Shown one piece after another: positions 1-17,577 of a stretch of 64,000 nucleotides of DNA (the stretch's first letter is position 1; each line of letters starts with the position of its first letter). Both the position numbers and the translations under genes were made by a program. The stretch is taken from assembly GCA_037127255.1 (NCBI GenBank), contig JBANSL010000013.1, forward strand, positions 17,132,688 to 17,196,687, read 5' to 3'. The stretch comes from Persicaria tinctoria. Lineage: Eukaryota; Streptophyta; Magnoliopsida; Caryophyllales; Polygonaceae. The notes under the pieces were generated by a model. It was given only the letters and a program-made list of their open reading frames with translations, searched no databases and was not told the origin of the DNA.

Positions 1-166
1 ATCTTCAATTTCTTTTATGCAGGTAGGATCTTTAGCAATTGTATCTCACTCATTACGTGCTTCCTTCGACACCTTGTCGTCATCCCCTTCACCATCACTG
101 AAACAAAAGTGCTGAAACAAATTGCCTGAAATTAATTACCTGAAAGGAGAATCTTCTTTAAAGACT

Positions 167-1113
167 TCACCACCAAAGAATAGAACTCTCTCCCCATGGA
201 TATAGTTCACATTTCACCGGATTGCATACAAGACCAGCAAGATTTATGTTCACACTTTTTGAACGCCCGAACAATAACATGTTCTCGATAATCAACAACT
301 TTGCCATCTGCAACTTCTTTGAAGATGGTTTTCTACAAGTTTTAAATGCCTGCAACAACTCATCGAACGTACACTTTGACTGTTTGGTCCCAAGAAAGTG
401 AGACCAACTGAATTTCCCAGATGATTTCACTGAAGTCTCTATAACAGGAAGCCCTGTAATTGCATGAAACTCAACCAACAAGATTAATCGCGCAGCAAGA
501 CCATCAACCTCAAACCACAATTCATGACACTTATCAATTTCAATCATACGAAGCATCATTGGATGGATCATTTGAAAATTAAGTTTCATCTTATTCCTTT
601 GAACAAAAACCCATCCAAGACAACTTCTCCTCAGAGCCTCAAGATCAGTTTCAGACAGATGTTTCTCAATAACATCATAGACATCTGGAAAACAGTAAAC
701 ATTGGATTTTGCACAAGATCTAGCCTTTACATGAATGCGATACTTCAATCTCTGTTAGAAAAACACATTCATAAGCATGCGTAAACCTAAACACAACAGA
801 CAACAATAAAGTATTAAAAAAAACATATACTCACATCAAATTGACATTTATATTCTTGAAGATCGCTTCCAGAAGCAATATCATCTAAAAAAAATACAAA
901 AGATACACAAACACAGTGTGAGCATGAATGAAAAGAAAAATTTCTGGATGCATGTTTAGATTTGAGAGAAAAAAACAAGAAAAAAAAATGGAAAAGCATT
1001 AAACAAAAACCCTAGAACAAAAACCACACACCTCCGCTTGAAGAACGGGTTGAACTGCTTCCTTCAACTGCAGGAATCTCCAGTTCCTCATTCTCCAAAG
1101 AAGTTTTGTTCAC
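167..1113 (-). CDS. DUF1985-domain gene, partial (5' exons, leaves window at left)
   Basis: Leftward gene. The main exon is about 167-753: an acceptor ends in CTAACAG just upstream and the reading frame is open for 193 codons. Its protein has the look of the plant DUF1985 domain: an LRRSCLGWVF stretch, an ELWFEVDGLAARL segment, the FHAITGLPV motif near residue 95, then a YPWGESS end. Two earlier exons fit splice rules: 835-884 (donor GTGAGT) and about 1032-1113 (donor GTGTGT, Ser/Glu-rich). A further acidic stretch lies at 1200-1275. DUF1985 is of unknown function and in plants is often found in Ulp1-protease-bearing Mutator-like elements, so this may be transposon-derived rather than a host gene. 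The frame meets TGA at 167 at the end of the domain, and I cannot tell a real end from a break or an intron. The first exon was not found. Confidence 0.5.
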
Positions 1114-1154
1114 TGCAAATCATACACATTCGGTGTCAAACACAACAATGAGAA

Positions 1155-1490
1155 AAAACGAAAAACAAACACACAAAACACACCCTCATTTAAAAGGATC
1201 GCTTGCAGTTTTACTGTCCATTGCAGCAACATCAACTGCCTCGATCTCGTCAGATTCTTTGTTCTCTCCCATTCAACAAAAATCGAAGAGAGATTTAGGA
1301 TAAAACTGCAAAAACGGTATAACACTATAAACACACAAAACACACCCCCGTTTAAAGGATCGCTTGCATTTTTACTGTACGTCCATTGCAGCAACATCCA
1401 CTGCCTCGATCTCGTTGGATGCTTTGTTCTCTGCCCTTAAACAAAAATCAAAGAGAGATTGAGGATACAACTGCAAAACCGCTTGAACGT
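1155..1490. repeat. Tandem duplication of about 160 bp covering a putative exon
   Basis: Two adjacent copies, about 1165-1312 and 1328-1485. Each holds the sequence AACACACAAAACACACCC, a TTTAAAGGATCGCTTGCA block, the CCATTGCAGCAACATC block and GCCTCGATCTCGT. On the minus strand both encode the same acidic peptide EIEAVDVAAMD. Copies differ by scattered substitutions and a few small indels, so the event is not very recent. A short (GA)n run follows at 1494-1510. Confidence 0.7.
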
Positions 1491-1619
1491 TGGAGAGAGA
1501 GAGAGAGAGAGCAAATCGTATTGAAGAAGTCAGAAAGGTTGAAGAAAAGTGATGGAGAGAGATGTCCGTACAACCACACATATGTGTATATAAAGACAGT
1601 TTTGTTCATAAAATTTTAG

Positions 1620-2004
1620 GTGGACAAAACCTCAATTTATCACACTTGGTGGACACTCTCTCAAACCTACGAGTTTTAAATGCCTGAAACAACTCCTTAT
1701 TGTAATATCTAACGGCCTAGCCTACGTCTAACAAGCTAAAAAAAGTATGAATTCTATTGAGTGATGATTTATTGATTAGCTTAACAACCTCTATATATTG
1801 TTAGATCATACGATCGATGAGCAAAGCGAGTGCACGATAAGAATGTGTAGGTGAGACCACAGGATTGTAATCCATGTAACAGAATTGATGAGCTGCTCCA
1901 ACTCAGCTCGTTCAATTCTGTACTTGTATAAAAGCCAAATCTATAGAAAAGAACATTTCCTCCTCCATGTAGCTAGCTTAAGCTCTCTTTGTTGTTTTTC
2001 CATG

Positions 2005-2007
<3 letters not shown>
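1620..2007 (+). other. Spacer with hairpin and TATA-like box, possibly a retrotransposon LTR remnant
   Basis: No reading frame looks real. An imperfect inverted repeat (arms 1879-1895 and 1904-1921) sits five bases before TATAAAAG at 1927-1934, an arrangement that recalls the promoter part of a copia LTR. No matching second LTR, primer site or target duplication was found, so the identity is a guess. Confidence 0.3.

Positions 2008-2090
<83 letters not shown>
2008..2090. repeat. (TA)n microsatellite, 83 bp
   Basis: Uninterrupted alternating AT/TA tract directly abutting the left end of the inverted-repeat element that follows. A shorter (TA)n tract abuts the other end of that element. Confidence 0.95.
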
Positions 2091-2093
<3 letters not shown>

Positions 2094-4292
2094 AGTGGTT
2101 CCATAGTGCATACCCCTTATAGTGTACCTTGTGCACGAATTTGAGCCTTTGATTGAGAGTGAATGAAAGGCTAGGATTGATAGGGATTTTTTTATTTTCC
2201 TTTAATTAATTGTGGGACCCACTTGGGAAAACCACCCACAATTCCTCCCCTTGTGTGTGTTGTTCACCCCCCTCCCTTTTTTTTCTTTTTTTTTTAATTA
2301 ATAACGAGACTTTTTTTTCCAAAAGTAAATGAGATCATTTTGATCCTTACATAAAATAACGGAAATCACCCATAAAATAGGTTAGTTTTTACAAAATTAA
2401 TCTTAAAATAAAATTTTCTAGAAAACTACTCATAAATTTATTTTTCTTTCAAATAACCGCCCATGACTTTTTTTATGTGTAAAAAGTTATAAATTTTTTT
2501 ATTAATTTCGTTGTTTTATCTCTGGTTGAAAGAAAATTCAATTCACGGTTTTGTGAAAAATAAATGATTATGAGTGATTCGTTGGTGGGATCCACCTGAT
2601 TTCGGTCGTTTTAAAATTTTGGCTATTCCATTGAATAATATTTCAGATGCTACCGAATAATATTATTTTATCTTTTTCCATCTAGTTCATATCAAAATAT
2701 ATCAATTCCACTGAATAACTTGTCACATGCTACCGAATAATGTAATTTTCGTTTATCAATTTCAAATAAAAGAAACCCTAAATCCCTAAACAATACTTAC
2801 GATTTAAACGAATAATTCTACATCTTTCACCGAATAATGTTTCACATTTCACTGAATAAACACCGAATAATATTTCACATTTCACCGAATAATATTTAGT
2901 TGTGTAGTTACACACGTGTTAGTAAGGTTTTTTCCACCGAATAATGCTTCAAAATTCACCAAATAATGTTTCATATTTTGATTTCTATGAATAATTATTC
3001 AATATCACCGAATAATATTCAATATCCCACCAAATAATCCTTCAAATTTCTATAGTGTCGTCGATTTTCCATTTTCGGAATAGCGCCTTTTCGACAAATA
3101 CGTTTGAATAATTGATGAATAATGAATCAAATTATGCATCTCAATACGAATAATGTTTCATATTTCACCGAATAATGTTTCACAATTCACCTTTCATCAT
3201 ATTATCGAGGATAATTGTAAACGTCGCTTATTCTCAACCCAAAATTCATAAATTCTACCGAATAATGCACATGATTTAATTGAATAATAATGAAATTTGC
3301 TATAAACGTCCCATAGTTAATGTGTTGAGATTAAAATCAACACATATTTTATCGAATAATGCTTTAAACCCTCAACGAATAATGTTAAGGACCCTCACAA
3401 AGATGAAACCCTAGAAAATGGGGACAAAGATAAAACTTTCAAACCCACCAGCAATTCACCTAAACTCAAATAAATCACCTTAATTCAAACATTAAAAAAT
3501 CAATTAATAAAACCATCTACCCAAATTAATAAGAAAGAGCAATTGCAAGTTACTGATGAGATCACACAAAGAAAGAGCAATTGCAAATCAAAAGAAATAA
3601 AAGTCGATCAATACCATCGACAAGTTACTGATGAGATTAAGTGGCCCCATGTGAACATTTTGCCTAGCAAGAAGCGAAACTGTAATTCCAAGGAGAGGGA
3701 AAGTTGACATCGACAACAAGATTCAACACCAATTCATGAACCACAACAGGGCGGGAGAGTGGGGGAAGGAGCAAGCTTTTCGATTATCGATCAAAGCGGA
3801 GGCAAAGACAACGAGAGGTGGCGAGGTGACGCGAGCATATCTGGCGACTAGAGCAGATCGGAGCCCCTGGCCCCCAATAGCGCGCTCTCGCTCCTCTCCT
3901 AATCGCCGACGCCGGCCTTCCCATCGAAGCCGCCTTCCTCTTCGCGCCTCCCGGCCTGTAGCCTCGCAATCGCCACCGCCGCCGGATGAATCGCTCTTCG
4001 TCGGATCCGAGTTCCGAGCCCTTCGCCTCCGCTTTGCCTCCTGGATCTACACGATGAAGAAGATGAGGGAGGTAGGGATTTATTTCCCAGATTTCACGCC
4101 CCCCACCCATTCACACGCGCCTGAAGGAGGAGAGTAGTGGCGTTTTTCATCAATTGTGCATGGGTCCTACCTGCTTTTAATTATATAAAAAAAAAAGAAA
4201 AATCCTTTTAATCTCCTCCATCCATCCACACCCGATCAATGGCTGAGAACTGTGCACAAAGTACACCCTAAGGGGTGTGCACAAGTTACCCA
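2091..4292. mobile_element. (TA)n-flanked inverted-repeat element (Micron-like), 2.2 kb
   Basis: The left end begins GGGAGTGGTTCC and contains GTGCATACCCCTTATAG. The right end, read on the minus strand, contains GTGCACACCCCTTAGGG at the same distance, so the ends form imperfect terminal inverted repeats of about 45 bp. Both ends abut (TA)n tracts (2008-2090 and 4293-4317), as described for Micron, a rice element that targets (TA)n microsatellites. Inside are many irregular copies of a motif close to CACCGAATAATGTTTCACA (about 2,610-3,400) and a GC-rich gene-like island (3,736-4,137). No transposase was seen, so it is non-autonomous. A short relative follows at 4318. Assignment to Micron or to Mutator-like elements is inference. 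Confidence 0.65.
3736..4137. other. GC-rich gene-like island inside the element, possible captured gene fragment
   Basis: About 400 bp with base composition unlike the roughly 30% GC around it. Both strands are open (133 codons forward, 108 reverse), which is common in GC-rich DNA and does not show coding. The forward peptide is Arg/Ser/Pro-rich and matches no family I know. It reads like the 5' UTR and first exon of a plant gene, the kind of sequence that Mutator-like elements tend to capture. Just before it, 3530-3640 holds short direct repeats (AAGAAAGAGCAATTGCAA twice). Confidence 0.45.
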
Positions 4293-4317
4293 TTATATAT
4301 ATATATATATATATATA
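4293..4317. repeat. (TA)n microsatellite between two related elements
   Basis: About 25 bp of (TA)n lying between the right end of the 2.2-kb element and the left end of its short relative, so one tract serves as flank for both. Confidence 0.9.
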
Positions 4318-4735
4318 GGGAGTGGTTCCAAAGTGCATACTTCTTAGGGTGTGCATTGTGCACAAATATTATTCGGTGAAATTTTAAGCATTATTCGGTG
4401 AAATGTGAAACATTCTACCGAACACTGTTATGTTTTTTTTTTTCCGTTCAGTTCAGATGAAAACGTCCCAATTCCACTGAATAATTTATAACATTCTACC
4501 GAATAATGTTTAGTTTTTTTATTTATCCATTTCAAATAAAAGAAACCTCAATTCCCTAAACAATAGTTACAATTTATATGGAATGCCTCAAATTTCACCA
4601 AATAATGTTTCACATTCCCCTAAACAATACTCACATTTCACCGAATAATGCTTCAAATTTCACTGAATAATGTTTCACATTTCACCGAATAATATTTTAT
4701 GCACAATGCACATGCTAAGTCTGAATCGGGTTACT
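4318..4735. mobile_element. Short relative of the (TA)n-flanked element
   Basis: Begins with GGGAGTGGTTCCAAAGTGCA, nearly the same as the larger element at 2091. The right end carries TGCACAATGCACATGCTAAG, the inverted form of its own left end. It holds about nine copies of the ACCGAATAAT motif in both orientations and no gene-like insert. The right border is approximate, and no (TA)n is present on that side. Confidence 0.55.
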
Positions 4736-7184
4736 GTATGCCCATTTAAGAGGTTTACCCTCCCACTTCTATTAGACCAAATAAAAAAAATCAAGTGTAG
4801 ATAAGTATATAATTAACCTTAATTTAGGCACACGTCATTGTCAGGGGGGTAACCCACACACTCTCAATCAATTTTTGTGCATTTAGCTACTTTCCTTGTG
4901 AATGAAATATGGATGACAAAAAAAACATTCATAATTGACAAAAAATGACAAACAAACGAGATTGTCCTTTACACTAGTCTACAAGTTTGGAAAAGTAAAT
5001 GAAAAGAACTACTCCGTATTGAAGAACAGAAATTATAAGAAAAATGATTTTTAGTCGCCTATCTTACAATATTATATTATATATTATGTACTATATGTAG
5101 AATAAAACAGAAGCTCCCAAATTATTTTAAGAAAAATGAACGCACGCCGCTTTGAAAATTAATTGGCTGAAAAACTAGAATTTTTTTTCAAACTATTTAC
5201 TAAAAAATATTTGTTTATCAAAATATTTACAAATTCAAAATAAAAATATTTAGTTTTTCAAGTTTATCAAAAACCGTGTTTCTTGTGTAAAGCACAAATT
5301 TGAACCTAACACCAGAAAAAAAATATTACTTTTTTCTATAAAACCGCGTTTTATTTCTATTTTAGGATTTTATTTCATTTTTTATTTCTAAAAAAACATT
5401 GTAAAACGCAACAATAATTTTAAAAGCAACATGTAATTAATAATTAATAATGAATATAAGAGCAAGTGCATTCACACATTATGAAAATGGTTCAAGTATA
5501 CAATATTTTCATTAAAAAAATTAACGCCTTTATTTTTATATGATAAGCATGTTTTTTCTAATATATTCCAAATTTTGAATAGATAATTGATCGAGTATTA
5601 GGTAGAGATTTAACCAATCGCATGAATATGTACAAATATATTTAAAAGAAATGAAAAATAAAATAATTTAAAACTCTTTTGGTTCTTAAAAGAACTAAAA
5701 AAAAGTTGGAAAAAAAATAATTATGAAAAATAAAATTATGTCACCTAACTTAAATCCAGAATCAATGCACATATGTGATCAAGGATTGATTACTTTTCAT
5801 ATAAAAAACATTTGATTACTTTTAATATTAATTAAAAATAAACAATATCTAAATCAAATATTTTGTTATTTGACGGGCTGGATATAGTCCCTAAAATAAA
5901 ATATGAAATTGAATTCCATAAATTTGACCATTAAATTTACATCGATAAAGTTGAAAAAAAAAACAATTGTTAGATTTACTCCCCTCCTTTACCTACATGT
6001 CTGATTGTCTGTATGCACATTGCACCACTACCACTAGTTTACACTAATGTTTGCATATATTATCTGAAAGTATATTTACTTATTTAGTGCAATTTGTCGC
6101 AAAAAATTAAAAATATGCATATCTTTCTAAATCCAAGGAAATCCTCACATGGCAACTTCGGGTCAGCCGATAAGAGCATCCGAAGTTCTCCAAACGGAGA
6201 TTTTTAAAATGTAAAGCTAGCTTCTTTTTTTTGGGAGAATTAATGTATATTTAAAAGACATAAATTCTAATTAATAAAAACAAAAAAAAAAATAATACTA
6301 TTTCCAAACAAAATATTGTAGTATAAATTCTATTATAAGATAAAAAGTCTAATTAACAAAAATGACAAAAGATTAATGTACTTTATAAAAAAATTAGTAG
6401 TATATACATAAAGTTTCAATTCATCACAAATTATAAAATGAGATAAAAATAATAATAATTAATAAGCATAAAAAATCATTTATATTTACAAAGATATAGA
6501 ATTTTTTTATTATTTAAAAATATTAATTTTATTTTAAATTTTAAGTAACTTATCCAAATAATAAATTGAGTAATGTAAATCAAAGAAGAAAACTACAAGA
6601 ATAAAATAATAAATAAACCATATAAACAACTAGCTAGAAATAAAATTTGAAGAAACTTATTTGAATATTTAATTGAGTAATGTAAATAAATGAAGAAAAT
6701 AAAAGTAGAAAATTAAAAGAATAAAATAATATTATTTATATTTTATACAAATATAATAATTGGAGTAAATATTATTTAGGTATATGAAAAATGGATAAAT
6801 GTATATTAATCTAATTTATTTGAGAAAATATGATAGAAATGGATATAAATATAAAATAATTATATTTATATATATCTAAGAAAAAACTAAAATTATAAAA
6901 TAAAATATGTTTGAAAGAACCCGTTAATACGAGTTACTGATGAAATAAACTGTTAAAATTACAAGATTGAAACTATATAAATTAATACGAGTAATATAAA
7001 TTATTGTTTGTATGAAATATATAGTATCAAATTTTATTAAAATTTTTAAAAAGTAAACCTGTGCGTAACTGTCCACTAAGTTAGAAGAATTTTAATCATT
7101 TTTTCGTATAATAAATTATCCAACTCATTAAAAAAAATTGAATCTCACCTATCGCGTTTCTAAAATAACAAAAAATATCGCTGA
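4736..7184. other. AT-rich intergenic DNA
   Basis: About 2.4 kb of very AT-rich sequence. No open frame resembles a protein, and no clear RNA gene or complete transposon was seen. Short poly(A) and poly(T) runs are frequent. Confidence 0.7.
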
Positions 7185-7420
7185 CTAGCGGTGCTATTTC
7201 GAGATGGTGCTTGACTTCGTCCGTAGTCTACGCCTCCAATGTGATAAATTTAGTTTTGCCTAGTTTCGTTTTTGTAGGGTATGATTTTGTTTGTTATGTT
7301 GCACCATTTATATTTTTAATGATATATTTGGATAATCGTCCATCTGTTGAATTGTTAGCCATCGAGATTTAAATATAACTAATCTCAAATTCTAACCCAT
7401 AAAAAAAAATTATTAAAAAA
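7185..7420 (+). mobile_element. 5'-truncated poly(A) retroposon tail (same family as 50144-51800)
   Basis: Shares with the 3' end of the 50144-51800 insertion the order GGTGCTTGACTT, CGTCCGTAGTCTACG, TTAGTTTTGCCT, GTTAGCCATCGAGATT and a terminal A run (7401-7409). Only the last 220 bp or so is present, as expected for 5' truncation during target-primed reverse transcription. No target duplication could be settled. Confidence 0.6.
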
Positions 7421-7515
7421 TTTATATTTTTATTTCCCCGTTGCAGAGAAAATTTTAGAAAAGGGATGGAGAAAATTTATATTTTTATTTCCCCGTTGCA
7501 GAGAAAATTTTATAT
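7417..7515. repeat. Direct repeat of about 40 bp upstream of the receptor kinase gene
   Basis: Two near-identical copies start at about 7417 and 7475. Each contains TTTATATTTTTATTTCCCCG followed by TTGCAGAGAAAATTTTA. They lie about 200-300 bp before the start codon of the kinase gene and are absent upstream of its paralogue. Confidence 0.75.
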
Positions 7516-7564
7516 TTTTATACATACTCCAGTCAACCTCAACGGTTTCCCGGTCAGATGAATT

Positions 7565-7715
7565 TCTTTTGAAATTTCAAAGGAAAACAAAGTAGTATAG
7601 TACAGTCTAAAATATAAAATGGAATCATCTGCAGTTCCATGTCGACGAGTTGCATTATCGTTGTTTTCCTCTCTCTACCTTGTTTCGCTCTCGGATTCGC
7701 TGTTTCCGGTGGGGG
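7565..7715 (+). promoter_or_regulatory. Leader of the first receptor kinase gene, with overlapping upstream ORF
   Basis: Homology with the paralogue's leader begins near TTTGAAATTTCAAAGGA (7568; 24128 in the paralogue). An upstream ATG in AAAATGGAATC at 7619 opens a 73-codon frame ending at 7840. It is out of frame with, and overlaps, the main ATG at 7716. The paralogue has the same upstream ATG context at 24159. Whether it lies within the mRNA depends on the unknown transcription start. Confidence 0.45.
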
Positions 7716-14914
<7,199 letters not shown>

Positions 14915-15585
14915 ATGGTCTATATTCTCAAGGGTAGCTGATCTTGCAGTCCAAATTGGATATTGGAGGGAGTTTCTTATACTATTTAGTTTCTTTTATG
15001 CTCCCTATGGCACCAATGTTTTGAGCTGATTTTTATGATGTATTTTTCCTGACCTTTTATTCTTGTATTTTTGTGTTAAAAAACATATATAGTATTTGTT
15101 TGTACAAATGAGGTTGTTTATCGATCAGCTAATGGATTAGTTTTGCGTATGCTGTACAAAATGACTATGGATTAGTTTCACCATCTGTTATACTCTTTAT
15201 TTTCACTCCACAAGCAACCAGTGAACCTGATACCGATTTCTCGATTCGTCGCAAACAAAGCAAGAAGTGGTTGGTTATGGTCTGCAAGTGCTCGCCAAGG
15301 CGGAGCGTATCGATCAAGCAGTGCAGCTGCACGTACAAGTGCCTCAGCTTGTGCAGCAAGAGAGGGCCATTTGGTATATATAAATATATAGTTGTTTTTA
15401 AATTATGTACATATCAATTATCAATTATTGCCTTCATTCTAATATCTTACAAGGTGATGAATTATATGAATGGTAAACAAAGGTAAAAAAAAATGTTAAT
15501 ATTTTATATAGTTTTTATCCTTCTAAGAAAACGTACATGAGTAATAAACGTTAAGTTTTAATTAAAAGAGGGAGTATAATATAAT
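14915..15585 (+). other. 3' flank of the first receptor kinase gene
   Basis: No gene seen. Parts of this flank recur downstream of the broken copy at 16312-16850: the GATCTTGCA/TTGGATATTGG block, the GCAGTGCAGCTG and TCAGCTTG blocks, and the TATGTACATATCAATTA block. A TGGATTAGTTTTG segment near 15130 recurs at 20096. The shared flanks show that the duplication unit extended past the coding region. Confidence 0.7.
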
Positions 15586-15606
15586 AAACAACAAATTGCT
15601 GGTTGA

Positions 15607-15737
15607 CCTTGGCATGAGTTAGTCTGTCTTGCAGCTTGCCGCTTGGCTTACTCGGCTCGAGTGCTTTGTAGGCTAGTGCTCGATCCGTGGAGAATTAGTC
15701 GATAACTTCGGAACCTCCACGTACGTCATAAAAAAAC
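15607..15737 (+). mobile_element. 131-bp poly(A) retroposon with 21-bp target duplication
   Basis: A perfect 21-bp direct repeat (15586-15606 and 15738-15758, core ACAAATTGCTGGTTGA) encloses 131 bp ending in an A run. Paralogous flanks at about 17164-17187 and 37712-37735 carry one copy of this site without the insert, so the empty site is preserved in the window. The insert is probably a 5'-truncated LINE or SINE end; its parent was not recognised. Confidence 0.8.
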
Positions 15738-15758
15738 AAACAACAAATTGCTGGTTGA

Positions 15759-16311
15759 ATTGACTTTGGAATTGCCACTTCGAAAGTTTTCTTAGATCGA
15801 TCAGCATATATCACGTGTTGTAGGAGCCAATTTAAGATATAAGCAACTTGCAAGTATTAAATGAATATATTTATACGTATATTTCACTGCTATAAATATA
15901 ATCAATCTATCTATATATCTATATACATATGCTAAAATCGATGCATAACGTCATGTGGTGCGTTGTGGTTGATTCTAGGAGGGGAGAAATCCTATGTGGA
16001 GTGTTGTGGTTGACTTTAGAAAAAAAATTAATAAAATAATATGTTATCATAGTTTATAGAAAATTATATAAGTCACAACCTTTCTATCTATCTATATATT
16101 TTAGTTAATTGACAAAAAAAAAAAATCATATCATACTTACCAAAAATATTAATTGATAAATATGTAGTATTTGATAAGTGTTATTTTATTCATATCTAGA
16201 TTACTTTTTGGTGGAAAAAATTATTTATATCAAAATGAATTACTACAGTATTTAATAATTTTTATTTTATTTTTGACTTTTGAGACCAAAATAATTGATC
16301 AAAGTTGGTCA
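15759..16311. other. AT-rich spacer, gene flank sequence
   Basis: No gene. Holds flank sequence shared with 17190-17275 and 37740-37870 (GGAGCCAATTTAAGATA block). A TCTATATACATATGCTAAAA stretch near 15921 resembles one at 47675 and could be a transposon end (Helitron-like), but this is weak. Confidence 0.5.
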
Positions 16312-16850
16312 TCATCTTCCGCAAGGAAGAATCCTTTTGATTCTTAAGATTAAAAGGCAGTGACCTGGTTAGTGGAACAATCGCCAAAGTTGATCCTAGA
16401 TGAATATATATGGTCTATCTCAGGGGAAGACCATATATGTACCTCCATCCTGCTGATCTTGCATTCCACATTGGATGTTGGGGAGTTTCTTTTGTGTTAC
16501 CTTACCTACATCAAAGGCCATGTTTTGAGCTGATTTTAACCTTCCAATTTATTAACACAAAAACCTACACTGGAGTATCATCTATTTTTTTCTGACCTTA
16601 TATATTTTTGTGTGAAAAAACAAAACAAAAACACACATTTTTTTGTTACTTGTGGTCTCATATATCATGCTTAGTTTGTACACATGCATATATGCTTAGC
16701 TCTGGATTCGTCGAGCAGTGCAGCTGTACAAGTGGTTCAGCTTGGGCAGCAAGAGGACAATTGGGTATAAATATTTGTTTTCAAATAATTATGTACATAT
16801 ATCAATTATTGCCTTCATAATAAGGTAAATTAGTATATGAATGGTACGTA
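16312..16850 (+). pseudogene. Broken 3' end of a third LRR kinase copy
   Basis: 16318-16403 matches the last codons of the intact gene (14828-14914), including the DLVSG coding stretch and the final TGA. It has in-frame TAA codons at the former DVSGS positions. Downstream sequence to 16850 matches the 3' flank of the intact gene with small indels. Nothing of the kinase or LRR exons is present upstream, so this is a decayed fragment of a tandem copy. Confidence 0.85.
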
Positions 16851-16927
16851 TATCTGCAGCATTAATATATAGCAGGTCATGCATGCACATCAGTACAATG
16901 CATTCTGAAATCAGTCAATTAATGATA

Positions 16928-17130
16928 CTCCCTCCGTCCAATATATTTTCTATCCGATAATATACTCCGTATTTTCTACATGGAATATTTTAATGATTTT
17001 TATTAATTTATATATTGTTGACTTTTAAAAAAAAATTAATTGGTTAAAATGTGTAATTGAGTATTAAAAAATAATAAAATTTATAAAAGATATTGTAGTA
17101 AAAGTGAAATGTATTATAAGATCGAGGTAG
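16928..17130. mobile_element. Stowaway-like MITE (degenerate)
   Basis: Starts CTCCCTCCGTCC after TA and ends GATCGAGGTAG before TA, with an AT-rich interior of 203 bp. The left end is canonical; the right end is decayed. Confidence 0.6.
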
Positions 17131-17569
17131 TATTAATATATAATATAATATAATTAATAAACAATTTGACAAATTGCTGGTTGAATTTGAGTTTGGGTCC
17201 TATTCGAAACTTATCTTTAACCAGGATATATCACATTCCATAGGAGCCAATTTAATACAGCAATTAGTAAATGAAGATCGTTACATGTCACTCCTCATAA
17301 ACACATTAATGCAATCTCGATTCGGTTTAGAGAAGGAGGTCGGGGAAAACTGGATTTTGATTTTGCATATGTTAGGTGTGGATTAGTGTAGTTGATCAGT
17401 GAAAAACTTAACATGGGTATTGGGTGGAAATCTGTCTATTTTTTATGCGGGCTCTAACCTTGCAGCAACACCAAACAAACGGTGGGAATTTTCAAGCAAA
17501 AAGAAGTGAAGAAACAGTGACAGATAGGGGCAAACAACACCTGCAATTATGATATAGGAAGTGTTAATG
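17131..17569. other. Spacer with kinase-gene flank remnant
   Basis: 17160-17280 matches the 3' flank shared by the kinase copies (AAATTGCTGGTTGAATTTGA and GGAGCCAATTTAATA). No gene is seen in the rest. Confidence 0.6.
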
Positions 17570-17577
17570 TGAAGGAG

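Noticed and set aside
1885..2091. 68-codon frame ending in alternating Ile-Tyr
   Set aside because: Its second half is the (TA)n microsatellite; the first half shows no homology.
2610..3400. CRISPR-like array from the regularly recurring ACCGAATAAT motif
   Set aside because: Repeats are degenerate and irregularly spaced, in eukaryotic DNA, with no cas genes.
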